Below, piece by piece: positions 1 to 9,781 of a stretch of DNA of 61,679 nucleotides. The stretch comes from Caulobacterales bacterium (GTDB lineage: Bacteria; Pseudomonadota; Alphaproteobacteria; Caulobacterales; Caulobacteraceae). The stretch lies in assembly GCA_017302335.1 (NCBI GenBank), contig JAFLCT010000002.1, positions 1 through 61,679 on the forward strand. Direction: 5' to 3'. The position numbers and the translations under genes were made by a program. The notes below the pieces were generated by a model. That model did not search any database. It was not told the origin of the DNA and saw only the letters and a program-made list of their open reading frames with translations. Every line of letters begins with the position of its first letter. Position 1 is the first letter of the stretch.

Positions 1-102
1 GCCGCCGCGCCCGCGCCGGCGGGACCTCGACCCTATCAGGCCGGAAGCGGAGCCGCCGCCGCCCCGACCCCGAGCGCCCCGCCGCGTCAGACAGTTCAGT
101 AA
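1..102 (+). CDS. C-terminal end of an Ala/Pro-rich protein (5' truncated by window edge)
   Basis: Frame 1 is open from the first base and stops with TAA at 100-102. It encodes 33 residues that are almost entirely Ala, Pro, Gly and Gln and end in RQTVQ. There is no domain to recognise. The composition resembles the low-complexity tails of periplasmic or envelope proteins in this group, but that is only an impression. The start and most of the protein lie outside the window. The next gene begins 63 bp downstream on the same strand. Confidence 0.45.
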   Translation, partial: AAAPAPAGPRPYQAGSGAAAAPTPSAPPRQTVQ

Positions 103-165
103 GCCCGGTTGGCGCCGCGACAGCGGGCCGCTATCAACCGCGCCTCACCTGATCCGAGCCTGACC

Positions 166-405
166 ATGTCCGACGCCCTGCCCGACCGCCTCTCCGTCGA
201 TCCCGCCAGCCCCTTCTATGACGGGGACCTGCTCGCGCGCGGCGTGGGCGTGCGCTTCAAGGGCGAAGACAAGACCAATGTCGAGGAATACTGCGTCTCC
301 GAAGGCTGGGTGCGGCTGGCCCTGGGCAACCGCGTCGATCGCAAGGGCAAGGCCCTGACCGTCAAGCTGCAAGGCCCGGTCGAACCCTATTTGCAGAACG
401 AATAG
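166..405 (+). CDS. DUF3297 family protein
   Basis: This 79-residue protein has the near-invariant features of the DUF3297 family: an N-terminal LPDRLSV block, the core KTNVEEYCVSEGWVR and a C-terminal KGPVEP-like end (here QGPVEPYLQN). Its length matches the family. I chose the ATG at 166 because the family starts with MSD(x)LPDRLS; an in-frame upstream start at 109 would add an unconserved tail. The function of the family is not known. It is followed 58 bp later by a secreted peptidase gene on the same strand. Confidence 0.9.
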   Translation: MSDALPDRLSVDPASPFYDGDLLARGVGVRFKGEDKTNVEEYCVSEGWVRLALGNRVDRKGKALTVKLQGPVEPYLQNE

Positions 406-463
406 GACCTTACCTTCGCCCACCGAGGTCGATAGGGTCCCGGCGCACACTGCTGGAGGATCC

Positions 464-1906
464 ATGACTCGTTTCCGCACCCTGTCCGCCGCCGTCGCCG
501 CCTCGGCCCTGCTCGGCGTCGCCGCCTTCCCGGCCCAGGCTCAGGACGCCGCCGTCGTGCGCGCCGCCGAACAGGTGCGGGATCAGGCCCTGGCCCAGAA
601 CGTGGCCCTGGACTACGTCACCCAGATCACCACCCGCTTCGGCCCGCGTCCCGCGGGGTCCGAAGCCGAGACGGCCGCCGCCCGCTGGGCCGCCGACTAT
701 CTGCGCGGACTGGGCTTCCGCAATGTGCGGATCGAGGAATTCCCGCTGGTCGGCTGGGACCGCGGCGAAGAAGGCGCGGCCATCCTCGGCCCGCGCCCGC
801 AACGGCTGGTCGCCGCCGCCCTGGGCCATTCGCCCGCCACCCCCGAAGGCGGGATCGAGGCCGAGGTCGTGCGCTTCGACAGCCTGGACGCGCTGAACGC
901 CGTCCCCGCCGGGTCGCTGACGGGCAAGATCGCCTATGTCGACGGCGGCCAGATGGTGCGGATGCAGGACGGCTCGGGCTATGGTCCGCTGTCGCGCATT
1001 CGCGGCGCCGGGCCTTCCGCCGCCGCCGCCAAGGGCGCGGTCGCCTTCATCATGCGTTCGGCGGGCACGGACGAACACCGTATGCCGCATACCGGCACCA
1101 CCCGTTACGTCGACGGCCAGGTGCCCATTCCCGGCTTCGCCCTCAGCGCGCCCGACGCCGACCAGGTGTCGCGTCTGGTCGAAATGGGCGAGACGGTGCG
1201 TCTGCGGCTTCATTCGACCGCCCGGACCTATCAGACCCTGTCCCACAACGTCGTCGCCGACCTGCCGGGACGCACCCGGCCGGAAGAGATCATCGTCCTC
1301 GGCTCGCACATGGACAGTTGGGACCTGGGAACGGGCGCCATCGACGACGCCGCGGGCGGCGCCATCACCATCGCCGCGGCCAAGGCCATTCTGGACAGCG
1401 GCCGACGCCCGGCGCGCACCATCCGCGTGGTCCTGTACGGCTCCGAAGAGGTGGCTCAGCCGACCAACACCGGCAACGGCGGCGGCGCCTATCTGCGCAA
1501 TGTCCAACAGACGGGCGGGGTCGACCGGCACATCATCGCCGGCGAGAGCGATTTCGGCGCCGACCGCATCTACGCCCTGGGCCTGCCGCCGGGTTCGGCC
1601 GAGACCGATTTCGGTCGGACGGCGGCCCGCGTCCTGGGTCCGCTGGGCATCCTGTCGGCCGAGGCGGAACTCAGCGGCGGCGCCGACATCGGGCCGCTGG
1701 CGCGCGCGGGGGTGCCGGTCTTCGGTCTGCGCCAGGACGGCACGCGCTATTTCGACCTGCACCACACCGCCGACGACACCCTGGACAAGATCGACCCCGA
1801 GCAGATGACCCAGAACGTCGCCGCCTGGGCCGCCCTGGTCATGCTGATCGCCGATTCCGACGTGGACTTCCGCGCGACGCGCCCGGCGGCTACTCAGGGC
1901 CGCTGA
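464..1906 (+). CDS. Secreted M28-family zinc aminopeptidase with PA domain
   Basis: The protein has 480 residues. A signal peptide is visible (basic start, hydrophobic run, AQA cleavage site near residue 26), so it acts in the periplasm or outside. A PA-type insertion comes first, followed by the M28 peptidase core. The metal-binding residues are visible in order: GSHMDSWD (His282), IDDAAG (Asp294), GSEE (Glu328/Glu329) and a C-terminal HHTADDT (His433/434). Members hydrolyse N-terminal residues of peptides. The start is supported by a GGAGGA ribosome binding site just upstream. The exact substrate cannot be read from sequence; dipeptidases of the same clan are an alternative. Confidence 0.9.
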   Translation: MTRFRTLSAAVAASALLGVAAFPAQAQDAAVVRAAEQVRDQALAQNVALDYVTQITTRFGPRPAGSEAETAAARWAADYLRGLGFRNVRIEEFPLVGWDRGEEGAAILGPRPQRLVAAALGHSPATPEGGIEAEVVRFDSLDALNAVPAGSLTGKIAYVDGGQMVRMQDGSGYGPLSRIRGAGPSAAAAKGAVAFIMRSAGTDEHRMPHTGTTRYVDGQVPIPGFALSAPDADQVSRLVEMGETVRLRLHSTARTYQTLSHNVVADLPGRTRPEEIIVLGSHMDSWDLGTGAIDDAAGGAITIAAAKAILDSGRRPARTIRVVLYGSEEVAQPTNTGNGGGAYLRNVQQTGGVDRHIIAGESDFGADRIYALGLPPGSAETDFGRTAARVLGPLGILSAEAELSGGADIGPLARAGVPVFGLRQDGTRYFDLHHTADDTLDKIDPEQMTQNVAAWAALVMLIADSDVDFRATRPAATQGR

Positions 1907-1910
1907 CGCC

Positions 1911-1995
1911 GCGAGCGTGGCGAAACTGGTAGACGCAACGGACTTAAAATCCGTCGACTTCGGTCATGCGGGTTCGACCCCCGCCGCTCGCACCA
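1911..1995 (+). tRNA. tRNA-Leu (anticodon UAA)
   Basis: An 85-nt type II tRNA with the acceptor stem GCGAGCG pairing to CGCTCGC (1985-1991), discriminator A and an encoded CCA. The D-arm has the GGTAGACGC pattern typical of leucine tRNAs. The anticodon loop is CTTAAAA with anticodon TAA, then a variable arm (CGACTTCGG) and a T-arm GCGGG-TTCGACC-CCCGC. It begins 5 bp after the peptidase stop codon. Confidence 0.97.
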
Positions 1996-2251
1996 TCCCG
2001 GCCTGACCCTGCCGCCCCTGCCGCAATCGACGCGCCTGGGTGCACGGCGGGGTTAGACTCTCGGGATGAAGCCTGGCTCAGTTCTCCCAAAGCCCCGCAG
2101 CGCAAGGCTTTGCACCCTTTCGCGCGTCACCCGCCAAGCCCGCTTTTCAGGGTATGGGACCGTCAGGTCAGGACGCCGGACCTGGCGCCTGACCCTGCCG
2201 AATTCGAAAAATTACACGTCAGGCGGCAGGGGTGTGGCGACGCGACGCGGC

Positions 2252-3661
2252 TCAGCCCTTCAGCCGCCACGTCGCGCCCTGCGGCCCGTCCATGACCACG
2301 ACGTTCAATTCCGTCAGCCGGTCGCGGATACGGTCGGCGGCGGGCCAGTCCTTGGCCGCGCGCGCCGTCGCGCGCTGTTCCAGCAGACCCTCGACCTCGA
2401 CGCGCAGATCATCCGAGACCTCGCCCTCCAGCCAGGCCGCCGGATCGGATTGCAGCACGCCCAGGATGTCCGCCGCCGCGATCAGCCGCCCCTTGGCCTC
2501 GCCCACGGCCGCGGCGTCGCCCGCCGTCATGCCGCGCTCGATCTCGCTGGACAAAGCGAACAGCACGGCCATGGCGCCCGGCGTGTTCAGGTCGTCCTGG
2601 ATCGCCTTCAGGAAGTCGGCGGGCGGCTCGTCGGTCGTGGCCGGAACGGCCGCCGCCCGGTGCAGGGCGCCATACAGGCGGTCCAGGTTCTTCTTGGACT
2701 GGTCCAACAGGCTCTGGGTCCAGTCCAGCGGCTGGCGGTAATGGGCGCTCAACAAGGCCCAGCGCACCACCTCGCCCGGCATGGCCTGCACCAGATCGTG
2801 CAACAGCAGGACATTGCCGATCGACTTGGACATCTTCTCAGCGTCCACGGTCAGAAAGCCGTTGTGCATCCAATAGCGGCTGTATTCGTCGTGCGGCTGT
2901 TCGTCATGGGCATGGCCGTGGGCGCAGACGCCCTGGGCGATCTCGTTCTCATGGTGCGGGAACACCAGATCGACGCCGCCGCCGTGGATGTCGATGGGCA
3001 GGCCCAGCCGCGCCTCGATCATGGCCGAGCATTCGATGTGCCAACCCGGCCGACCGTCGCCCCAGGGGCTGGGCCAGCTCGGCTCTCCATCCTTGGACGG
3101 TTTCCACAGCACGAAGTCGTGCGGGTTCTTCTTGTACGGCGCCACCTCGACGCGGGCGCCGGCGATCATGTCGTCCAGATTGCGTCCCGACAGGGCGCCG
3201 TAGGCCGGATAGGCCGAAACGTCGAACAGCACGTGCCCTTCGGCCGCATAGGCGCATCCGGCGTCGATGATGGCCTGGATCTGGCCCGTGATGGCCTCGA
3301 CGTGGTCGGTGACGTGCGGGGCGATGTCCGGCGGGCTGACGTTCAGCCGGGCCATGTCGTCCAGATAGGCGGCCTCGTAGCGCGCCGTGATCTCGCCGAT
3401 GGGCACGCCTTCACGGGCCGCCTTGGCGTTGATCTTGTCGTCCACGTCGGTGACGTTGCGGGCGTAGATCACCTTGTCCGCGCCATAGGTCCGCCGCAGC
3501 AGCCGCACCAGGACGTCGAACACCACCGGCGGCCGCGCATTGCCGATATGGGCGTAGTCATAGACCGTGGGACCGCAGACATAGAGGGTCACCCGGTTCG
3601 GATCGCGCGGCTCGAACAGGCGCTTTTCACGGCGCAGGGTGTCGTGGATGTGCAGCGGCAT
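2252..3661 (-). CDS. cysS: Cysteinyl-tRNA synthetase
   Basis: This 469-residue class Ia synthetase charges tRNA-Cys in the cytoplasm. Visible signatures are YVCGPTVYDYAHIGNAR (zinc ligand Cys29; HIGN at 38-41), the GWHIECSAM zinc site (207-213), FPHHENE (234-240) and the KMSKS loop at 276-280. The C-terminal DALR-like and anticodon-binding region is complete, and the length is normal for the family. It is transcribed divergently from folE with 118 bp between the two starts. The 256 bp downstream, between its stop and tRNA-Leu, holds no gene that I can support. Confidence 0.98.
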   Translation of the reverse strand: MPLHIHDTLRREKRLFEPRDPNRVTLYVCGPTVYDYAHIGNARPPVVFDVLVRLLRRTYGADKVIYARNVTDVDDKINAKAAREGVPIGEITARYEAAYLDDMARLNVSPPDIAPHVTDHVEAITGQIQAIIDAGCAYAAEGHVLFDVSAYPAYGALSGRNLDDMIAGARVEVAPYKKNPHDFVLWKPSKDGEPSWPSPWGDGRPGWHIECSAMIEARLGLPIDIHGGGVDLVFPHHENEIAQGVCAHGHAHDEQPHDEYSRYWMHNGFLTVDAEKMSKSIGNVLLLHDLVQAMPGEVVRWALLSAHYRQPLDWTQSLLDQSKKNLDRLYGALHRAAAVPATTDEPPADFLKAIQDDLNTPGAMAVLFALSSEIERGMTAGDAAAVGEAKGRLIAAADILGVLQSDPAAWLEGEVSDDLRVEVEGLLEQRATARAAKDWPAADRIRDRLTELNVVVMDGPQGATWRLKG

Positions 3662-3779
3662 GGTCGCGCGGTAGCCTTAGTTTTCTTGCAGGACGCTAGG
3701 GAAGGTCCATATAGCCGGGCCTGAGGCGATAAACAGTCACGGCTGACAAACAATCCGCCGCCGCACGAAGAGATCCAGA

Positions 3780-4400
3780 ATGAGCGTCAATTCCATCAAG
3801 CCGGTCCTGGTCGGCGACAACGACCGCAAGGCCCGCCCGTCGCGCGAGACGGCGATGGAGGCGGTGCGCACCCTGATCGCCTGGGCTGGCGACGATCCCG
3901 AGCGCGAGGGTCTGATCGACACGCCGCGTCGCGTGGTCGACGCCTATGGCGACTGGTTCCAGGGCTATGACGCCGACGTCGCCAAGGAGTTGAGCCGCAC
4001 CTTCGAGGAGGTCGAGGGCTATGACGACATGGTCATGCTGCGCGACATCGAGGTGGAGAGCCACTGCGAGCACCACATGGCCCCCTTCCTGGGCAAGGCC
4101 TATGTCGCCTATGTCCCGACGGACAAGGTGGTGGGCATCTCCAAGATCGCCCGCGTGGTCGAGATCTTCTCCAAGCGTCTCCAGACCCAGGAGACCCTGA
4201 CGCAAGAGATCGCCGCCGCCCTCGAATCGCACCTGGCCCCGGCCGGGGTCGCCGTGATGATCGACGCCGAACACCAGTGCATGACCACGCGCGGCGTGCA
4301 CCACCGTCATGTCTCGACCCTGACCACCCGCTTCACCGGCGCCTTCAAGAGCGATCCGGCCCTGATGGACCGCTTTCTGAAGCTGGCCCAACGCGGGTGA
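3780..4400 (+). CDS. folE: GTP cyclohydrolase I
   Basis: FolE converts GTP to 7,8-dihydroneopterin triphosphate, the first step of folate biosynthesis. The 206-residue protein carries the zinc-binding and catalytic motif [11 protein letters not shown] (Cys96, His98, His99) and the second zinc cysteine in EHQCMTTRG (Cys167), plus the GISK(I)AR dimer motif. The length is normal. An AAGAGATCC sequence precedes the ATG as a weak ribosome binding site. It is divergent from cysS. There are 148 bp before the next gene, so it appears to be its own transcription unit. Confidence 0.97.
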   Translation: MSVNSIKPVLVGDNDRKARPSRETAMEAVRTLIAWAGDDPEREGLIDTPRRVVDAYGDWFQGYDADVAKELSRTFEEVEGYDDMVMLRDIEVESHCEHHMAPFLGKAYVAYVPTDKVVGISKIARVVEIFSKRLQTQETLTQEIAAALESHLAPAGVAVMIDAEHQCMTTRGVHHRHVSTLTTRFTGAFKSDPALMDRFLKLAQRG

Positions 4401-4548
4401 GGTTTCGCCTGACGCGGGTATTCGGCGTGATGGAACCGCCCGTTGTCGGAGATCGCTTTACAAGCGCGTCTCGGGACGCCAAGAGACGTTTCGAAGCTTA
4501 AGCTCGGCCCACGCCACGCGCGGGGCCTCAGTATGGAGACGACAGCGC

Positions 4549-4986
<438 letters not shown>

Positions 4987-5012
4987 GCGTTTCGCCGGTT
5001 CGAACAGGATCA

Positions 5013-5041
5013 GGCCGCGTCCCGACGGACGCGGCCTTTTT
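5013..5041 (+). terminator. Rho-independent terminator after exbD
   Basis: A perfect 10-bp GC-rich stem (GGCCGCGTCC / GGACGCGGCC) with a CGAC loop is followed directly by five T residues. It begins 27 bp after the exbD stop and 45 bp before ubiD, so it separates the two units. Confidence 0.92.
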
Positions 5042-5085
5042 CGTGGACAGGTGACAGAGGCCCCCGCGCCGCCTAATCGAACGCC

Positions 5086-6615
5086 ATGGCCTACAAGTCC
5101 CTGCGCGACTTCATTCAGATGCTGGAAGCCGAGGGCGAGCTGGTGCGCGTCGCCGAGCCGGTCTCGACCCATCTGGAGATGACCGAGATCCAGACCCGGC
5201 TGCTGCGCAACGGCGGCCCGGCGGTGCTGTTCGAAAAGCCGGTCATGCCTGACGGTTCGATCAGCCCCATCCCCTGCCTGGCCAATCTGTTCGGCACGGT
5301 GAAGCGCGTCGCCATGGGGGTGACGCTGGACAAGACGCGCCGCACCACGGCCGGCGAACTGCGTCAGGTCGGCGATCTGCTGGCGGCGCTGCGCCACCCG
5401 ACGCCGCCGCGCGACATGGCCGGCGCCATCGAGATGCTGCCCATGGTCCAGACGGCCCTGACCATGCGGCCCAAGACGGTGAAATCCGCCCCGGTTCAAC
5501 AGGTGGTGCTGAAAGGCGACGCGATCGACCTGACCGCCCTGCCCGTCCAGGGGTGCTGGCCCGGCGAACCGGCGCCGCTGATCACCTGGGGCCTGGTCGT
5601 CACCAAGGGACCGTCCGACGCGGCTGAAGACGACTTCAACCTGGGCATCTATCGGATGCAGGTGCTGGGCAAGGACCGGGCGATCATGCGCTGGCTGGCC
5701 CACCGCGGCGGCGCCCAGCACTACGCCCGACACAAGAAGGCCGGAAAGCGCGATCCCCTGCCCTGCGCCGTCGTGCTGGGGGCCGATCCGGGCACGATCC
5801 TGGCGGCGGTGACGCCGGTGCCCGACACTCTGTCCGAATATCAGTTCGCGGGCCTGCTGCGCGGGGCCAAGGCCGAACTGGTCCCATGCAAGACCGTGCC
5901 CCTGATGGTCCCGGCCCAGGCCGAGATCGTGCTGGAAGGCCACGTCCTGCTGGACGAGCAGGCGCCCGAAGGGCCGTATGGCGACCACACCGGTTATTAC
6001 AACTCGGTCGAAACCTTCCCGGTGTTTCAGGTGACGGCGATCACCATGCGCCGCGATCCCATCTATCTGACCACCTTCACCGGTCGGCCGCCCGACGAAC
6101 CCAGCGTGCTGGGCGAGGCGCTGAACGAGGTCTTCATCCCCCTGCTCCAGCAACAGTTCCCCGAGATCGTCGACTTCTGGCTGCCGCCCGAGGGGTGCAG
6201 CTATCGCATCGCCGTGGTGTCGATGAAGAAGGCCTATCCGGGCCACGCCAAGCGGGTGATGCTGGGCGTCTGGAGCTATCTGCGCCAGTTCATGTACACC
6301 AAATGGGTCATCGTCGTGGACGACGACATCGACGCCCGCGACTGGAAGGACGTGATGTGGGCCATCTCGACCAAGATGGACCCGGCGCGCGACATCACCG
6401 TGATCGAGTCGACCCCGATCGACTATCTGGACTTCGCCAGCCCCGAGAGCGGCCTGGGGTCCAAGATCGGCCTGGACGCCACCGACAAATGGGAGCCTGA
6501 AACCAAGCGCGAATGGGGCCAGGAAATCCGCATGGACGAAGCGGTGGTCGAAAAGGTCAGCGAAATGTGGGACCTGCTCGGATTACCGGGTGACGGAACG
6601 CCGATCTGGAAGTAG
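5086..6615 (+). CDS. ubiD: UbiD-family 4-hydroxy-3-polyprenylbenzoate decarboxylase
   Basis: UbiD uses prenylated FMN to decarboxylate the polyprenylated hydroxybenzoate intermediate of ubiquinone synthesis. The 509-residue length fits the bacterial family. Recognisable stretches are the N-terminal [12 protein letters not shown], the metal and prFMN region around [10 protein letters not shown] and [11 protein letters not shown], the [13 protein letters not shown] block, and the C-terminal [10 protein letters not shown]...VMWA. It follows the exbD terminator, so it probably has its own promoter in the short gap. The gene after it is of a different, accessory nature. Confidence 0.95.
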   Translation: MAYKSLRDFIQMLEAEGELVRVAEPVSTHLEMTEIQTRLLRNGGPAVLFEKPVMPDGSISPIPCLANLFGTVKRVAMGVTLDKTRRTTAGELRQVGDLLAALRHPTPPRDMAGAIEMLPMVQTALTMRPKTVKSAPVQQVVLKGDAIDLTALPVQGCWPGEPAPLITWGLVVTKGPSDAAEDDFNLGIYRMQVLGKDRAIMRWLAHRGGAQHYARHKKAGKRDPLPCAVVLGADPGTILAAVTPVPDTLSEYQFAGLLRGAKAELVPCKTVPLMVPAQAEIVLEGHVLLDEQAPEGPYGDHTGYYNSVETFPVFQVTAITMRRDPIYLTTFTGRPPDEPSVLGEALNEVFIPLLQQQFPEIVDFWLPPEGCSYRIAVVSMKKAYPGHAKRVMLGVWSYLRQFMYTKWVIVVDDDIDARDWKDVMWAISTKMDPARDITVIESTPIDYLDFASPESGLGSKIGLDATDKWEPETKREWGQEIRMDEAVVEKVSEMWDLLGLPGDGTPIWK

Positions 6616-6654
6616 ATCAGCCAGGACACCCCCATAACGTGTGGATCCCGGCGA

Positions 6655-8514
6655 ATGCAGCCCAGTAAGCAGACGATCGCTCAACTCTTCGAACCAACGA
6701 AGCGCTACGTCATCCCTCTGTTTCAGCGCGCCTATGTGTGGAACGAGGAGGACCATTGGGAGCCGCTGTGGTCTGATATCGTGCGGCAGTCCGACCGCTC
6801 GGGCGGACCCCATTCAGGTCACTTCCTCGGCGCGGTGGTGATGCAGAACGTGGCCGTAACGGGCGGTGGGTTGCCTCGCGCGGAGATGATCGACGGTCAG
6901 CAACGCCTGACGACGCTTCAGGTCCTGCTCAAGGCGTTGACAGATGTCGCTGCGCAGTTGGCCCCAGACTGGAGGGACCATTTCGGACGTTTGACACGCA
7001 ACCACCTTACGCCCGGCTGCGCCGACGAGGACCAGTACAAGCTTTGGCCCGGCACGGCTGATCGACGCGCCTTCCGAGCGATTCAGGACAACACCGACCC
7101 GGTCTCGGCTCGTAACGCTCTTGCCGAGGAAGATGGATCGCGTCTGCGCCTGATCGACGCCTACGACTATTTCTCCAAGGAGATCCGATCCTATGTGACC
7201 GAAGAGGGGCAGGATGTGTCGGGAAGGTTCAAGACCCTGCACGGCGTCTTGTTCGGCGGGCTTCAGATCATCGCCATCGAGCTGGAATCCGGCGACGACC
7301 CTCAGATGATTTTCGAGACGTTGAACGGCCGAGGCGAACCTCTTTTGCCGTCCGACCTGATCCGTAATGACTTGTTCCTGCGAGCCGCCGCCGAGGGCCT
7401 GGCGCCTGAACCCATCTATGAACGGCATTGGGCGCCTTTCGACGCCGCCTCAGCCGAGGCCGACCGGTATGGCGAGACCCGCTTCTGGCATATGCTGGAA
7501 CGACAGGGGCGACTGGAACGACCCCGCATCGACCTGTTCGTCTTCCACTATCTGATGATGCACGACCCGGGCGAACATCGGATCGACCGACTCTATGCCG
7601 ACTTCAGCCGCTGGGCCAAACTGTCTGGGCGTTCGGTGGCCGACATCTTCGCCGACATCGCCCGGTATCGCGACCATTACCGACGGCTGATGGACCCGAC
7701 CGGGACCGACGTGGTCTCCACGACCGCACGACGGCTCAAGGCCCTGGACACGACGACGGCCTACCCCATCCTGATGTATGTGCTCGGGCTGGATACGGAT
7801 CGCCTTCAGTCCACCGATCGCGACCGCATCTTCCGCGCTCTGGAGAGCTACGTCGTGCGCCGCTATTTCGCCGGGGGCGACAGCAAGACCTATAACAAGA
7901 CCTTCATCTCCCTATTGGCCCGCCTGAAGACGGCGGCGCAGGAGACCCCGGTCAACCTGGCGGAATTCGTCGAGGACGAGTTGCTCAAGGGCCAAGGCGC
8001 CACGACGATCTGGCCTGATGACGAAGCCTTCCAGAGAGGCTTTCGCACCACCAAGCTTTATGTCGGTTCGCGCCTGGAACGCGCCCGCATGATCCTGACC
8101 GCGTTAGAGGAGTTCATCCGCGCCGAGAGCCGGGCCGAGCCGCTCAGCCTGACGGCCAACCTGACCATCGAACACCTGTTGCCCCAAACCAATACGCCAG
8201 AGGTCTATCCCTACGGTACGCTCCGCCTCGCCGCCTATCAGGACCTGGCGCCCGAGGACTATCGATGGCGGCTGATACACACCATCGGCAACCTGACGAT
8301 GCTGACGCCGGGCCTGAACACCATCGCCGGCAACAATCCCTTCCCGGATAAGACCGCCGAGATCAGCGCCACCTCTGATTTGCGTCTTAACGCCTTCACC
8401 CGGCTGTCGGACTGTCCTGCACGCTGGTCGGAGGACGAGATCATCGCTCGAAGTGACAACCTGTTCGAGACGGCGCGCAAGATTTGGAGTCGGCCAAACA
8501 CCGCTACGGGCTAG
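6655..8514 (+). CDS. Single-chain DUF262-DUF1524 protein, GmrSD-like nuclease
   Basis: The 619-residue protein has the two modules of type IV restriction enzymes of the GmrSD family. The N-terminal DUF262 module (GmrS-like, NTP-using, ParB-like fold) shows FQRAYVWNEE (23-32) and the hallmark DGQQRLTT (80-87). The C-terminal DUF1524 module is an HNH-type nuclease with IEHLLPQ (His507) and IGNLTML (Asn546), then a KTAEI tail. Known members cleave modified phage DNA. It has no partner gene here and sits between ubiD and a stretch of gene remnants. Its codon use is slightly less GC-biased than its neighbours, which suggests acquisition. A defence role is inference from the family. Confidence 0.85.
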   Translation: MQPSKQTIAQLFEPTKRYVIPLFQRAYVWNEEDHWEPLWSDIVRQSDRSGGPHSGHFLGAVVMQNVAVTGGGLPRAEMIDGQQRLTTLQVLLKALTDVAAQLAPDWRDHFGRLTRNHLTPGCADEDQYKLWPGTADRRAFRAIQDNTDPVSARNALAEEDGSRLRLIDAYDYFSKEIRSYVTEEGQDVSGRFKTLHGVLFGGLQIIAIELESGDDPQMIFETLNGRGEPLLPSDLIRNDLFLRAAAEGLAPEPIYERHWAPFDAASAEADRYGETRFWHMLERQGRLERPRIDLFVFHYLMMHDPGEHRIDRLYADFSRWAKLSGRSVADIFADIARYRDHYRRLMDPTGTDVVSTTARRLKALDTTTAYPILMYVLGLDTDRLQSTDRDRIFRALESYVVRRYFAGGDSKTYNKTFISLLARLKTAAQETPVNLAEFVEDELLKGQGATTIWPDDEAFQRGFRTTKLYVGSRLERARMILTALEEFIRAESRAEPLSLTANLTIEHLLPQTNTPEVYPYGTLRLAAYQDLAPEDYRWRLIHTIGNLTMLTPGLNTIAGNNPFPDKTAEISATSDLRLNAFTRLSDCPARWSEDEIIARSDNLFETARKIWSRPNTATG

Positions 8515-8576
8515 GCCTGACCTCCGCACGACGGCGGCCTAGGATCATGTGTTGAACCACTCGGGGAGGAGCCGGT

Positions 8577-8633
8577 TTGAGCGCCTTCGAATTCATGTTC
8601 AGCTTCTTCGCTCTTCTGATCGCCCCATGGTGA
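8577..8633 (+). pseudogene. 5' remnant of a MSxFEFFFSFYG membrane-protein gene (copy A)
   Basis: A TTG codon 6 nt after GGGGAGGA opens a frame reading (M)SAFEFMFSFFALLIA before a TGA at 8631-8633. The first 15 residues match the N-termini of the genes at 9782 and 9928 (MSPFEFFFSFYGLVLG and MSAFEFFFSFYGLVLG). Both the ribosome binding site and the start survive, but the body is missing. The rest of 8515-8804 holds only this fragment, a possible frame-shifted continuation to about 8716 without clear similarity, and the palindrome before the next gene. Confidence 0.6.
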
Positions 8634-8764
8634 TCCGCAATCGGCGACTGAACCTGGCCCTGCTGGCCGCGCATCACCTCGTCAACCTTGCCCCGATGTT
8701 GACCGCGCCAGGCTAGTCGGTGACCGAACACAAGGCTGTTCCTCCCTTGACCGGATCGCCAGAG

Positions 8765-8793
8765 CTAGTAAGTTGCTTTTTGCAACTTACTAG
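8765..8793 (+). promoter_or_regulatory. Perfect 12-bp palindrome upstream of crotonase gene (operator or hairpin)
   Basis: CTAGTAAGTTGC (8765-8776) and GCAACTTACTAG (8782-8793) are exact inverted repeats around a TTTTT centre. The right arm runs into the AGGAGG Shine-Dalgarno sequence (8792-8797) of the gene at 8805. The AT-rich symmetric site stands out from the local GC content. It fits a dimeric repressor operator (TetR, MarR or HxlR type) or a hairpin that limits translation. The regulator is not in the window. Confidence 0.8.
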
Positions 8794-8804
8794 GAGGCGC
8801 CGCC

Positions 8805-9677
8805 ATGGCGGGTGTTTTGAAAGTCACGCAGGACGGGTCGACCCTGATCGTCGAGATCAATGGCGGCCCACAGCAAGAGTTCGGTGAAATCGTCGCCCGG
8901 GCGCTGGAGACTCTGATCGCTGACGTCGATCAGAACCCGGATGTCCGAGCCGTCATCTTCACCAGCGCCCACCCGACCCGTTTCATCAGCCATGCGGATG
9001 TGAAATGGCTCCAGGAGGGCGGCGTGCGCCTCAAGGAACGGCTGGCCGCCGGCGCTTCGGCTCCGCCGCCGGACCCGGACACTTTCGGCCTGGATCGGTT
9101 GCACGGCCTGTTCTTGAAGATGAACAGCGCCTCGGCCGTGTTCATCGCCGCCTTGCAAGGTTCGGCCCTGGGTCTGGGGGCCGAGTTCTCCTGGGCTTGT
9201 GATGTGCGCGTCATGGCCGATGCCGACGCCTTTATCGGCCAGCCCGAGGTCTTGTTGGCCATCATGCCCGGCGGCGGCGGCACCCAGCGGCTGACCCGCC
9301 TGATCGGGCCGCACAGGTCGTTGATGGCCATTCTGGACGGAAAGCCGTTCACGCCGCAGGAGGCCCTGGCGGTCGGCGCCGTCGACGCCGTGGCGCCGCG
9401 CGATCAGGTGATGGCCAAGGCCCTGGCCCTGGCGGCCCATTTCGCCACCCGGCACAAGGCTTCGATCGGCGCGATCAAGCGGGCGGTCTATCTGGGCGGC
9501 TCCCTGCCCCTGCCCGACGCGCTACAGATGGAGGCGCGCGAATTCATGGGCCTGGACATGGCCCCGGAAGGCCAGCGCCGTATGCTGGCCTATGAGGTCG
9601 ATACTTCGACCCTGGGCGACCTGCCGCTCTATGTCGGCGACATTTACGCCCGTTCGATCGAGAGCGGCAGCACCTGA
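8805..9677 (+). CDS. Enoyl-CoA hydratase/isomerase (crotonase) family protein
   Basis: This 290-residue crotonase-fold protein would bind an acyl-CoA and stabilise an enolate in the cytoplasm. The oxyanion-hole segments are FTSAHPTRFISHADV (52-66) and AALQGSALGLGAEFSWACD (115-133). The FIGQPEVLLAIMPGGGGTQRL block (143-163) carries a catalytic-position Glu148. The reaction cannot be told from sequence; hydratase, isomerase and hydrolase all occur in the fold. A strong AGGAGG site sits 7 nt before the ATG and overlaps the end of a perfect palindrome, so expression is probably switched by a dedicated regulator. Fragments of one membrane-protein family lie on both sides. Confidence 0.85.
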   Translation: MAGVLKVTQDGSTLIVEINGGPQQEFGEIVARALETLIADVDQNPDVRAVIFTSAHPTRFISHADVKWLQEGGVRLKERLAAGASAPPPDPDTFGLDRLHGLFLKMNSASAVFIAALQGSALGLGAEFSWACDVRVMADADAFIGQPEVLLAIMPGGGGTQRLTRLIGPHRSLMAILDGKPFTPQEALAVGAVDAVAPRDQVMAKALALAAHFATRHKASIGAIKRAVYLGGSLPLPDALQMEAREFMGLDMAPEGQRRMLAYEVDTSTLGDLPLYVGDIYARSIESGST

Positions 9678-9781
9678 CCGGAACCACCGCCCGAAGCCCT
9701 TCACGCCTCCTGTCGAATCCCGTGGTGACGGAAGGCTGAACAGGAAATAGGCTGATCGCTCAGCCGACTCTGGGGGGGGCG

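Noticed and set aside
1-102. Joining of the last and first genes as a circular molecule
   Set aside because: Both are Ala/Pro-rich, but the reading frame of the last gene does not continue into the frame of the first fragment, and the gene content is chromosomal. The cuts are just window edges.
410-1765. Long open frame antisense to the M28 peptidase gene
   Set aside because: Very GC-rich codons leave antisense frames open. Its product is low-complexity Arg/Gly/Ala with no motif, while the plus-strand frame has a full peptidase with a signal peptide.
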